DNA of 9,318 nt from assembly GCA_023474015.1 (NCBI GenBank), contig JAMCYN010000082.1, positions 1 to 9,318 on the forward strand. The letters are read 5' to 3'. Shown here piece by piece: positions 1-6,327 of the stretch (within the stretch, counting starts at the first letter, position 1; each line of letters begins with the position of its first letter). The notes under the pieces are model-generated. The model made no database searches and was not told the origin of the DNA. It saw only the letters and a program-made list of their open reading frames with translations. The position numbers were made by a program, and so were the translations under genes. The stretch is from Armatimonadota bacterium (GTDB lineage Bacteria > Armatimonadota > UBA5829).

Positions 1-3
1 AAT

Positions 4-804
4 TTAATCTATATGTATCTTTCCACCGTCAGGCTCACGCGTTGCCTCGGGAAAATACCGGAAGTGGCAGAGCATCAGGGCGATCAGACCGATGCAGAGG
101 GCAAGAACAGTCGCCGGCTCGGGCACGGGTTGACAGTCTATCATGTATCCCCACGACAACCCCTCATAGATCGTGGCCGTCTTGGAGGAATAGTTCACAC
201 GCGCCAGATAAAGATAGGCGTTCCAGAATTCATGTCTATCCGGTTCGCACGACCTGTAGGGCGCATCATAGAAGTGGTGGTCGGAATACGAGTACGCATA
301 TACGGGAGGCTTATCGGCGGTGAACGTATAAACGTCGAGGTAGTATTGAATGGGTCCGTGCCTTCCGATGTTCGTATAGATCGCCTGTATCCACTTCAGG
401 TCTGTCTGATCCGATGACGGGGTCCAGGTCACCCGGATTTCCGCGCCCGCTTCGTTGAGATCGGCACGATTGAAAGCCCCATATGTGTCGATGTTGAGGG
501 CAATGTCAAGCGACTCGCTGGAAAACTGCATGCTCCATGGGGTGGGGTCCCACTCTTGGACGAGCTTGGTGTTCCACGCTGTAAGGAATGCGTCGTTCGT
601 ACCGGCACTGAGCGCTTGGATATCCAGAGCAGTGGAGTAGCAAGCGTAACCGGGGTGCTGGGGGCAGGGGTCGGCAGTGGCAATTGCCGGATTGGGCGTG
701 GTATTTCCGGCGATGGTGATGGCGTACGAATGGGCGCCGGACGCCGCGATAGCGCAGACGCACAGCATTCTCAGCAAAGTTTGCCTAAGCGCGGGTATAC
801 TCAT
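4..804 (-). CDS. PEP-CTERM sorting-signal exported protein
   Basis: A 266-aa secreted protein of unknown function. Residues 1 to about 28 form a signal peptide: a basic start (MSIPALRQTLLR), a hydrophobic core and a probable cleavage after HSYA. The C-terminus carries VPEPA at residues 227-231 followed by a hydrophobic helix (about 232-247) and an arginine. This is the PEP-CTERM signal, which in known systems is recognised by an exosortase that removes it during export to the cell surface. The body (about 30-225) is rich in aromatic and polar residues, is likely beta-rich, and contains six cysteines after the signal peptide, three of them (47, 55, 186) well apart in the ectodomain. I recognise no catalytic domain. 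The tail after the helix is unusual: about 17 extra, partly acidic residues follow the arginine. The ATG at 804 is preceded by a GGAG-type ribosome site. It is transcribed away from the malK-like gene, and no exosortase gene is in view. Confidence 0.82.
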   Translation of the reverse strand: MSIPALRQTLLRMLCVCAIAASGAHSYAITIAGNTTPNPAIATADPCPQHPGYACYSTALDIQALSAGTNDAFLTAWNTKLVQEWDPTPWSMQFSSESLDIALNIDTYGAFNRADLNEAGAEIRVTWTPSSDQTDLKWIQAIYTNIGRHGPIQYYLDVYTFTADKPPVYAYSYSDHHFYDAPYRSCEPDRHEFWNAYLYLARVNYSSKTATIYEGLSWGYMIDCQPVPEPATVLALCIGLIALMLCHFRYFPEATREPDGGKIHID

Positions 805-877
805 TCCACTCCAGTCGATTCATTCCAACCAACTACTACCGCGCAAGTTTCGTGCCAACTGTGGTGGTTGTCGAGAG

Positions 878-894
878 TGTCATGCAATTTGACA
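878..894. promoter_or_regulatory. Inverted repeat overlapping the malK-like -35 box (possible operator)
   Basis: TGTCA (878-882) and TGACA (890-894) form a perfect 5-bp inverted repeat separated by 7 bp. The right half is part of the TTGACA -35 hexamer. A protein bound here would compete with RNA polymerase, so this could be a repressor site. The arms are short and half of the match is imposed by the -35 box itself, so chance is a real alternative. Confidence 0.3.
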
Positions 895-917
895 TGCGCT
901 TCGGCTCGGCATATAAT
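889..917 (+). promoter_or_regulatory. Consensus sigma-70 promoter for the malK-like gene
   Basis: TTGACA at 889-894 and TATAAT at 912-917 are both exact consensus hexamers with the ideal 17-bp spacer. Transcription would begin near 924 and give a leader of roughly 135 nt before the ATG at 1059. That leader contains a dispersed-repeat fragment at 945-965. No other gene in the window has so strong a promoter, which points to high expression, or to repression through the overlapping inverted repeat. Confidence 0.75.
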
Positions 918-944
918 CAAATCATATGGTTGCGGCATAGCGCG

Positions 945-965
945 TCCTTCGACAAGTTCAGGATG
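945..965. repeat. Fragment of a REP-like dispersed repeat
   Basis: Positions 946-965 read CCTTCGACAAGTTCAGGATG. This is very close to the CCTTCGACAAGCTCAGGATG-type repeat that is scattered between genes in many bacterial genomes; that comparison is from memory. The right arm of the element at 2198-2305 has the related pattern CCTCGACTACGCTCGGGATG. Here only one arm is visible, inside the 5' leader of the malK-like gene. Confidence 0.5.
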
Positions 966-1043
966 CTCAGTCCGCCGCCCCCAGCCCCGGGGAAATGTTA
1001 GATTAGCTGCTTCGGCAAAATGGGGGCAAGCCCGGAGCAAAAC

Positions 1044-1049
1044 GGAGGT
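1044..1049 (+). promoter_or_regulatory. Ribosome binding site fixing the malK-like start
   Basis: GGAGGT sits 9 nt before the ATG at 1059. It excludes the longer in-frame reading from 1020, which would add 13 residues unlike the usual start of this family and has no such site. Confidence 0.85.
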
Positions 1050-1058
1050 TTCCTCTCA

Positions 1059-2165
1059 ATGGCGCAAGTCGTCCTCAAGAACTTGACCAAGACCTTCAAG
1101 AACGTCATCGCAGTCAACAGCATGGACCTCGAGATCAAAGACAAGGAATTCCTGGTGCTCGTAGGCCCGTCCGGCTGCGGAAAGACCACGGCCCTGCGGA
1201 TGGTGGCCGGCTTGGAGGAGGCAACGGACGGAGAGATCTACATCGGCGACAGACTGGTGAACGATGTCTCCCCCAAGGATCGCGACATCGCGATGGTTTT
1301 CCAGAACTATGCTCTTTATCCGCATATGAGCGTCTACGACAACATGGCTTTCGGCTTGAAGCTGCGGAAGCTGTCCAAAAACGAGATTCAGCAGCGTGTC
1401 AGCGAAGCAGCCAACATGCTCGGACTCCAGGAACTGCTCAATAGGAAGCCCAAACAGCTTTCGGGCGGGCAGAGACAGCGCGTGGCGCTGGGCAGGGCAA
1501 TCGTGCGAGAGCCGGCGGTGTTCCTGATGGACGAGCCGCTTTCCAACCTCGACGCCAAGCTGCGAGTTCAAACGCGCGCGGAGATTATCAAGCTCCACCG
1601 CAGGCTCGGTATCACCACGATCTACGTGACTCACGACCAGGTTGAGGCTATGACAATGGGCGACCGCATAGTTGTCATGAGCGCGGGTCTGGTTCAGCAA
1701 GTCGATACTCCGCTTGGTCTTTACAACCATCCGGCGAATAAGTTCGTCGCGGGGTTCATCGGGACGCCGTCAATGAACTTCCTGGATGCCAAGATCGAGA
1801 AAAACGGTGATGGTTGCTACATCGACGGCGGGTGTTTCAAGGTTAAGGCCCCGGCGGACAAGGCCGAGCATTTGGCGAGTTACGTCGGCAAAGAAGTGCA
1901 GTTCGGGATTCGCCCGGAGGACATCTTCGACAAGAGCCTAAACAACATCGTGCAGGCCACCGGTGACAACCTCGCCAAGGCCACCGTCGATGTCATCGAG
2001 CCGATGGGCCCCATTGTGACGATGTACCTGAGCTGCGGGGATCACTCGATGGTCGCTACGATCGATGCGGACACCAAGGCCAAGGAAGACACCGAGCTCG
2101 ACCTCGTTTTCGACATGGCCAAAACTCACGTATTCGACAAGGACACCGAAAAAGCTATTTACTAG
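1059..2165 (+). CDS. MalK/UgpC/MsmK-type sugar ABC transporter ATP-binding protein
   Basis: This 368-aa cytoplasmic ATPase powers uptake of a sugar or oligosaccharide by a CUT1-type ABC importer. All nucleotide-binding motifs are intact: Walker A GPSGCGKTT at 36-44, Q-loop Q82 in FQNYALYPHM, signature LSGGQRQR at 134-141, Walker B FLMDEP ending at residue 160, D-loop SNLDAK, and switch histidine H192. The stretch HPANKFVAGFIGTPSMN and the region from about 235 to 368 form the regulatory OB/TOBE extension typical of MalK, UgpC and MsmK, and the length is normal for the family. Sequence alone cannot name the sugar. No permease or solute-binding protein lies next to it, so it may serve several transporters, as MsmK and MsmX do in other bacteria. 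A consensus promoter at 889-917 drives it. I see no clear terminator after the stop; the inverted-repeat element at 2198-2305 follows. Confidence 0.93.
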   Translation: MAQVVLKNLTKTFKNVIAVNSMDLEIKDKEFLVLVGPSGCGKTTALRMVAGLEEATDGEIYIGDRLVNDVSPKDRDIAMVFQNYALYPHMSVYDNMAFGLKLRKLSKNEIQQRVSEAANMLGLQELLNRKPKQLSGGQRQRVALGRAIVREPAVFLMDEPLSNLDAKLRVQTRAEIIKLHRRLGITTIYVTHDQVEAMTMGDRIVVMSAGLVQQVDTPLGLYNHPANKFVAGFIGTPSMNFLDAKIEKNGDGCYIDGGCFKVKAPADKAEHLASYVGKEVQFGIRPEDIFDKSLNNIVQATGDNLAKATVDVIEPMGPIVTMYLSCGDHSMVATIDADTKAKEDTELDLVFDMAKTHVFDKDTEKAIY

Positions 2166-2197
2166 AGCCTTTCGGCAATTGATGTGACGTCGTAATT

Positions 2198-2305
2198 CTA
2201 GTCATTCCGAACCGTAGGTGAGGAATCTGCTTTGCGCTGAATGCTTCGTAGCAGTTGATACCTTTGGTTCAAAGCAGATCCCTCGACTACGCTCGGGATG
2301 ACTAG
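2198..2305. repeat. 108-bp MITE-like inverted-repeat element
   Basis: The left arm 2198-2234 (begins CTAGTCATTCCGA, ends ATCTGCTTTG) and the right arm 2270-2305 are inverted repeats. They match at about 31 of 37 aligned positions with one single-base gap. The 35-bp centre (2235-2269) shows no coding capacity. Both outer ends read CTAG, which could be part of the repeat or a palindromic 4-bp target duplication. There is no transposase, so this is a non-autonomous mobile or REP-like element. Its end lies 14 bp before the hisH start codon, so it makes up most of the hisH leader and could fold into a long hairpin in RNA. Confidence 0.75.
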
Positions 2306-2319
2306 CTTGGGAAGCCGTA

Positions 2320-2943
2320 TTGATAGCAATAATCGATTATAAAGCCGGAAACCTTACCAGCGTTCGTCTGGCCCTCGAACATATTGGCGTGCCGTGTGAA
2401 ATCACAAACGACCCGAAAACGATCCGCTCCGCCGAGCGTGTAATATTTCCCGGCGTCGGCGCGGCGGGGGCGGCGATGGCGAACCTGCGCGAACTCCAAC
2501 TTCTGGAGTCGCTGCGGGAAGTTGTCGCGCGTGGCGTGCCCTTTTTGGGAATCTGCCTCGGGACCCAGATCATATTCGATTACTCTGAAGAGGATGGCGG
2601 CGCCGACTGCATTGGCCTCGTCCCAGGCACTGTGAGAAAATTCGCCTCGTCGGACCAAATGTGCAAGATTCCTCAGATGGGGTGGAACGCCGTGGAATTT
2701 ACTCGGCCGCACCCTGTTCTGGATGGAATCGAGGATCGCAGCGAGTTCTACTTCGTGCACAGCTACTACCCGGCCCCATCGGATAATGCTTACGTGATCG
2801 GCGAGACGGATTACTCCGAGGTCCGGTTTGCCTCGATCATTGGCAAGGGCAACCTGATTGCGACCCAATTTCACCCTGAGCGCTCGGGGCGCATCGGCCT
2901 AAGATTGCTCGACAACTTCAGCAAGTGGGACGGAAAATGCTGA
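2320..2943 (+). CDS. hisH: Imidazole glycerol phosphate synthase, glutaminase subunit HisH
   Basis: This 207-aa class I glutamine amidotransferase hydrolyses glutamine and passes ammonia to HisF for histidine and purine-intermediate (AICAR) formation. The catalytic triad is complete: nucleophile C79 in LGICLGTQ, and H185 and E187 in QFHPERSG. The oxyanion-region motif FPGVGA is at 43-48. The N-terminus MIAIIDYKAGN matches the normal beginning of HisH, and this fixes the start at a TTG codon (2320-2322). A weak GGGAAG ribosome site lies at 2309-2314, so translation is probably modest. The gene overlaps hisF by 7 nt, as expected for equimolar partners. The other his genes are absent from the window. 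The 108-bp inverted-repeat element lies directly upstream and I see no convincing promoter of its own, so read-through from the malK-like gene is possible. Confidence 0.93.
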   Translation: MIAIIDYKAGNLTSVRLALEHIGVPCEITNDPKTIRSAERVIFPGVGAAGAAMANLRELQLLESLREVVARGVPFLGICLGTQIIFDYSEEDGGADCIGLVPGTVRKFASSDQMCKIPQMGWNAVEFTRPHPVLDGIEDRSEFYFVHSYYPAPSDNAYVIGETDYSEVRFASIIGKGNLIATQFHPERSGRIGLRLLDNFSKWDGKC

Positions 2944-3713
2944 CGAAACGAATAATACCCTGCCTGGATGTGCGCAATAAGAAGGTCACCAAGGGGGTCA
3001 GGTTCCAGAATAACGTCGACCTCGGTGACCCCATTGAGATGGCCGTGGCCTATAGCGACGGCGGCTGCGACGAACTTGTCTTTTACGATATCACGGCTTC
3101 CGCCGAACGCAGGCCCATCGATATCGAGATGGTATGCGAGGTGGCGAAGGTAGTGCACATTCCGTTTGCCGTAGGCGGCGGCATCGAATGCCTCGACGAC
3201 ATGTATCGCGTGCTGCTGGCGGGGGCGGAAAAAGTCTCCGTCAACTCGCTGGCCGTCAAGAACCCGGAGATAATCGCCGAGGGCGCGAGGGCGTTCGGGT
3301 CGCAGTGCATAGTGCTGGGTATGGACCCGGTTAGAACCGATGATCCTTTGTTTCCAAGCGGCTACGAAGTGACCATTCGCGGCTTCCGTGAGCGCACGGG
3401 CATAGATGCCCTGGAGTGGGCCAGACGAGCCGAGGGCCTGGGGGTGGGGGAGATCGTGGTGAACTCGGTGGACGCCGATGGAACCCGCGATGGCTTCGAG
3501 ATCAACCTCACACGAATGATTTCCACGAACGTAGGCATCCCCGTGGTCGCGTCAGGCGGCGCGGGCACGCCTCAACACCTGATAGACGTCTTCACCGACG
3601 GCCAAGCGGATGCTGCCATCATCGCCAGCATGATTCACACCGGCGAATATACGATCGCGCAGATTAAGGACGTTCTCGTCGGCGCTGGGGTGCCTATACG
3701 AATGAAATGGTAA
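2937..3713 (+). CDS. hisF: Imidazole glycerol phosphate synthase, cyclase subunit HisF
   Basis: This 258-aa TIM-barrel cyclase uses ammonia from HisH to convert PRFAR into imidazole glycerol phosphate and AICAR, the fifth step of histidine synthesis, in the cytoplasm. The N-terminus MLTKRIIPCLDV carries the general-acid/base D11. The second catalytic aspartate is in VLGMDPVR (residue about 128). Other conserved blocks are YDITAS, FAVGGGI, VNSVDADGTRDG, the phosphate-binding VVASGGAG and the C-terminal IKDVLVGAGVPIR. The start is the ATG at 2937; the longer in-frame GTG-type start at 2925 would add four residues that the family lacks. The stop codon of hisH lies inside the first codons (ATGCTGA), indicating translational coupling. 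The form NSVDADGT, rather than TSMDRDGT, also occurs in ordinary histidine-pathway HisF of some phyla as I recall it, so I do not take it as a sign of a surface-sugar paralogue. Confidence 0.94.
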   Translation: MLTKRIIPCLDVRNKKVTKGVRFQNNVDLGDPIEMAVAYSDGGCDELVFYDITASAERRPIDIEMVCEVAKVVHIPFAVGGGIECLDDMYRVLLAGAEKVSVNSLAVKNPEIIAEGARAFGSQCIVLGMDPVRTDDPLFPSGYEVTIRGFRERTGIDALEWARRAEGLGVGEIVVNSVDADGTRDGFEINLTRMISTNVGIPVVASGGAGTPQHLIDVFTDGQADAAIIASMIHTGEYTIAQIKDVLVGAGVPIRMKW

Positions 3714-3893
3714 TCGAGTAAGTCATAAAACTCGACAGGACCAATGCCTCATCCTGAAGCACCGGCCCCGTCAAGTTCGGATATGATGTGTCTACCAGCC
3801 TGTTCTTACCCAGCAAGCCCATCCCCTAAACTCCACCGAAATATCCAAAGAAAAGTCCGCATGCCCGGAACAAACCGCCGTTTCCCTTCGTAT

Positions 3894-3921
3894 ATGATAC
3901 AAAGCACTTTATGATGCAAAG
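3894..3921 (+). promoter_or_regulatory. Direct repeat with possible -10 boxes before the membrane-protein operon
   Basis: ATGATACAAAG (3894-3904) and ATGATGCAAAG (3911-3921) match at 10 of 11 positions with a 17-bp period. Each is preceded by T, giving TATGAT at 3893-3898 and 3910-3915, which are plausible -10 boxes. A weak -35 (TTCGTA, 3887-3892) stands 17 bp before the second. The first repeat also contains the start of AAAGCACTTT, a small palindrome. This lies just before the first start codon of a three-gene unit that encodes its own winged-helix regulator, so an autoregulatory operator is a fair guess. Confidence 0.4.
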
Positions 3922-3927
3922 TATATT

Positions 3928-3934
3928 GAGGTGG
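3928..3934 (+). promoter_or_regulatory. Ribosome binding site fixing the membrane-protein start
   Basis: GAGGTGG lies 5 nt before the ATG at 3940. The alternative GTG start at 3931 falls inside this site, so the ATG is preferred. Confidence 0.7.
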
Positions 3935-3939
3935 CGATC

Positions 3940-4536
3940 ATGCAAAAGACGGAGGCGGAAGAGAGCCTGAGGCTTATTAGAGAAGTGATGGAGCGTTCCG
4001 CGCGCTACACGAATTTTTCGGGGCTCTCGGGAATCATTGCGGGCACGCTGGCCCTAATCGGCTGCGCGGCCACGCTATCGCTTGCGTATCGCGGGCTGTA
4101 CGAGCCGTACATCGGCTGGTACGTCGCTATCTGGGTAGGGGTGTTCGTTGTCTCCATAGCGCAGGATTTTTACCTTGCACAGCGCAAGGCCAGGAAGATG
4201 GGCCAGCGTTTCCTGACCCCGGCCACTCTTCAGATTGTCAAGGCCGTGCTTCCGGGGGTGTTCGTTGGGCTCGTGATCTCGCTGGTCTGTCTGCACCAGG
4301 GATCGATTGACGCCATACCGGCTGTCTGGGCCTTGGGGCACGGGACGGCGCTGTGCGCGGCCGGAATGTTCACGGTACGCGAAGTCAGAATATTCGGCGC
4401 GCTCCAACTGCTGACAGGCGCGGTCGGGCTGGTGTGGTTGTCGGGCCCGATAAGCAGCTTCTACTTGCTTGGCGTCTCGATGGGTCTGTATCACATTGGC
4501 TTTGGCCTGTGGATGTCCAGGAAGTATGGATGGTAG
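3940..4536 (+). CDS. Six-helix integral membrane protein of unknown function
   Basis: A 198-aa protein with a cytoplasmic amphipathic N-terminus (residues 1-25, MQKTEAEESLRLIREVMERS) and about six transmembrane segments at roughly 27-49, 58-80, 98-118, 125-145, 151-167 and 171-191. A basic loop (QRKARKMGQR, 81-90) follows the second helix, and the C-terminus is short and basic. The stretch ARYTNFSGLSGIIAG before the first helix is, from memory, shared by a family of uncharacterised membrane proteins found beside small winged-helix regulators. No transport, enzyme or receptor motif is visible. The gene ends 4 nt before the regulator's likely start codon and so is almost certainly co-transcribed and translationally linked with it. 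The partnership suggests a regulator-linked membrane component, but no function can be assigned. Confidence 0.83.
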   Translation: MQKTEAEESLRLIREVMERSARYTNFSGLSGIIAGTLALIGCAATLSLAYRGLYEPYIGWYVAIWVGVFVVSIAQDFYLAQRKARKMGQRFLTPATLQIVKAVLPGVFVGLVISLVCLHQGSIDAIPAVWALGHGTALCAAGMFTVREVRIFGALQLLTGAVGLVWLSGPISSFYLLGVSMGLYHIGFGLWMSRKYGW

Positions 4537-4540
4537 GTCT

Positions 4541-4861
4541 ATGGCACGCGAAATAGACGATACCATCCACCAGAAGACCCGGCTGACGATAATCTCGCAC
4601 CTGGCGGCGGTCGGCGAGGCGGACTTCCTGGCGATGAAACGGGACCTGGGACTAAGCGACGGCAACTTGTCCGTTCACATGGCCATTCTCGAAAACAAGG
4701 GCTACATCGAAATGCAAAAATCGTTCGTCGGCAAAAAGACCAGGACGCTCTACCGAATTACCGCCCTGGGGCGGAAGGCATTCGGAGACTACTTGACGGA
4801 CCTGGCGAGCATATTGAGGGTTGGAGTTGGAAGCCGAAAGGAGCACGACAATGCAAGTTAA
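4541..4861 (+). CDS. Small winged-helix transcriptional regulator (HTH_34-like)
   Basis: A 106-aa DNA-binding protein that is essentially one winged helix-turn-helix domain. Residues 5-25 (IDDTIHQKTRLTIISHL) form the first helices. The block FLAMKRDLGLSDGNLSVHMAILENKGYI contains the recognition helix. The segment KKTRTLYRITALGRKAF forms the wing and the following helix. This matches the small MarR/ArsR-related family usually annotated as winged-helix DNA-binding domain (PF13601-type); there is no metal-binding cysteine set and no separate effector domain. The start could also be the ATG at 4526, five codons upstream and inside the previous gene; 4541 fits the family's N-terminus better. Its stop codon lies 11 nt inside the following radical-SAM gene. 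It probably controls its own operon, possibly through the repeats at 3894-3921. Confidence 0.85.
   Translation: MAREIDDTIHQKTRLTIISHLAAVGEADFLAMKRDLGLSDGNLSVHMAILENKGYIEMQKSFVGKKTRTLYRITALGRKAFGDYLTDLASILRVGVGSRKEHDNAS
4839..4843 (+). promoter_or_regulatory. Ribosome binding site fixing the radical-SAM start
   Basis: AGGAG, 7 nt before the ATG at 4851, lies inside the regulator gene. It favours 4851 over the in-frame ATG at 4821, whose extra ten residues (MELEAERSTT) precede the normal MQVKMILPA beginning. Confidence 0.8.
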
Positions 4862-6272
4862 GATGATCCTTCCAGCTCTTACGGAGGCGCGGAGCCCATA
4901 TTGGCGCTCCATCAAGTATTCGCTGTTCCCGCCGCTGGGCCTGGCTACGCTGGCGGGCTACCTGAGCGATTCCGACGTGGTGACGATTCAGGACGAGCAC
5001 GTCGAGCGCCTGGACCTGAGCGACGAGCCCGATCTCGTCGTCATAGAGGCATACATCACATCCGCCTATCGGTCCTACGAGATTGCAGATCACTATCGGG
5101 CAAAGGGGTGCTATGTGGTAATGGGCGGCCTGCACGTGACCTCAATGCCGGACGAAGCCGCCGCCCACGCCGACACGATATGCCTCGGGCCCGGCGAAGA
5201 CACATGGCCCGCGTTCCTGAGTGACTTTCGGAACGGCTCCCCGCACAAGGTGTATCAATCCCTTGAGCGAACCCTGCTCGGACAGCCGCTCGTCCGGAGA
5301 GACCTCATCAAGCGTCACCTCTATCTGGCTCCGAACTCGCTCGTGGTCTCCCGGGGGTGCCCGCATGCGTGCGATTTCTGCTACAAGGAGGCGTTCTTTG
5401 CCGGCGGCAAGTCGTTCTATACGCAGTCCGTGGATGACGCGTTGGCTGAGATCGAGCGTCTGCCGGGGAAGCACCTCTTTTTCCTGGACGACAACATCTT
5501 TGCGGATTCCCACTTTGCCCGGGCCTTGTTCGACGGTATGAAGGGAATGGGCCGCATCTGGCAGGCGGCGGGAACCGTCCAATCCGCGTTTGAACCGGGT
5601 CTGCTCGAAAGTGCCGTGGAGAGTGGTCTTCGAAGCCTGTTCGTCGGTTTCGAGACTCTCAGCGCCTCCAACCTCAGGGAGCAGGGCAAGTACCACAATC
5701 TGCACGGGGACTACAACACGGCGGTCAGGCGTCTTCACGAACTGGGTGTAATGATTAATGCAAGCTTCGTTTTCGGCCTGGACCACGACGACGAAGCGAC
5801 CCCGGCCCGTACCGTGGAGTGGGCTATTGAGCAGGGGATAGAGACAGCCACGTTCCATATCCTCACCCCATACCCCGGCACCGCGCTTCGCAGGCGGCTC
5901 ACTGAAGCTGGTCGCATTACGACATCGAACTGGGACCTATACGATACACGACACGTTGTCTACCAACCCGCTAACGTGTCCCCATCCGCCCTTGAAGACG
6001 GCTACTGGGAGGCGTATCGGGATTTCTATAGCTGGGGTTCAATATTCAAGGGCGCTCGCGCCAAGAGTGAATTGACTGAGAAGCTCCGGCACGTGGTCTA
6101 TTCCGGCGCGTGGAAGAAGATGGAGCCGCTATGGAAGCTCGCAGTGCAGGCGCGTCGGGTTTCCAGCTTCGGGCCTCTTCTGGAGACGGTCCTGTCCGGC
6201 GCGAAATCCCGCCGGAATCGCCGGTCCGAGCGCAACCCAAAGCCCAGCCTGACACCAGGGGCAGAGTCGTAG
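4851..6272 (+). CDS. Radical-SAM protein with N-terminal B12-binding-type domain (class B-like)
   Basis: A 473-aa iron-sulfur enzyme that should cleave S-adenosylmethionine to form a 5'-deoxyadenosyl radical. Residues 1 to about 150 form a B12-binding-type domain, seen in FPPLGLATLAGYL (26-38), GGLHVTSMP (92-100) and LGPGED (112-117). A complete DxHxxG motif is missing, as in many class B members, so cobalamin binding is likely but not certain. The radical-SAM core begins at about 163. C170, C174 and C177 in SRGCPHACDFCYKE are the canonical CxxxCxxC cluster ligands. FLDDNIF (211-217), GFETL (266-270) and HILTPYPGTAL (336-346) are typical later blocks. The basic C-terminal tail (SRRNRRSERN) looks disordered. 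The substrate is unknown; relatives include hopanoid and other lipid or natural-product methylases. It overlaps the regulator gene by 11 nt and ends the three-gene unit. The next gene is convergent. Confidence 0.88.
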   Translation: MQVKMILPALTEARSPYWRSIKYSLFPPLGLATLAGYLSDSDVVTIQDEHVERLDLSDEPDLVVIEAYITSAYRSYEIADHYRAKGCYVVMGGLHVTSMPDEAAAHADTICLGPGEDTWPAFLSDFRNGSPHKVYQSLERTLLGQPLVRRDLIKRHLYLAPNSLVVSRGCPHACDFCYKEAFFAGGKSFYTQSVDDALAEIERLPGKHLFFLDDNIFADSHFARALFDGMKGMGRIWQAAGTVQSAFEPGLLESAVESGLRSLFVGFETLSASNLREQGKYHNLHGDYNTAVRRLHELGVMINASFVFGLDHDDEATPARTVEWAIEQGIETATFHILTPYPGTALRRRLTEAGRITTSNWDLYDTRHVVYQPANVSPSALEDGYWEAYRDFYSWGSIFKGARAKSELTEKLRHVVYSGAWKKMEPLWKLAVQARRVSSFGPLLETVLSGAKSRRNRRSERNPKPSLTPGAES

Positions 6273-6299
6273 CAAGTTTGCATTTGATCATGCCCTCGG

Positions 6300-6327
6300 G
6301 CTTTGCGCGGGTATGTCAGCGCAAAGC
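6300..6327. other. Perfect 9-bp stem-loop between convergent genes, possible terminator
   Basis: GCTTTGCGC (6300-6308) and GCGCAAAGC (6319-6327) pair perfectly across a 10-nt loop (6309-6318) that contains the stop codon of the minus-strand radical-SAM gene. Its position in the 43-bp gap between convergent genes suits a shared terminator or 3'-end stabiliser. Neither strand shows a T-run after it, so a classical intrinsic terminator is not supported. Confidence 0.45.

Noticed and set aside
556..1086. 176-aa plus-strand open frame crossing from the PEP-CTERM gene into the malK-like gene
   Set aside because: It overlaps the PEP-CTERM gene, the promoter and the leader of the malK-like gene, and its sequence is low-complexity with no domain.
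1056..1730. Long 224-aa open frame on the minus strand opposite the malK-like gene
   Set aside because: It is the antisense shadow of a gene with every ABC-ATPase motif intact. Its translation shows no domain and has no ribosome site.
2937..3713. HisF as a WbuZ-like surface-sugar amidotransferase partner
   Set aside because: No sugar amidotransferase or surface-polysaccharide gene lies nearby. Length, D11 and the conserved blocks fit the ordinary histidine enzyme.
3714..3735. TCGAGT/ACTCGA inverted repeat just after hisF as a terminator
   Set aside because: The stem is only 6 bp with a 10-nt loop and no T-run follows, so termination is not supported.
3752..3787. Possible third copy of the dispersed repeat (CATCCTGAAG ... 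TCAAGTTCGGAT)
   Set aside because: Only short pieces resemble the CATCCTGAACTTGTCGAAGG pattern, with gaps between them. It may be a decayed copy, but it cannot be told from chance here.
3714..3939. Small gene in the 226-bp gap after hisF
   Set aside because: No open frame of convincing length with a ribosome site is present. Apart from the repeats and possible promoter at its end, I see nothing in this gap.
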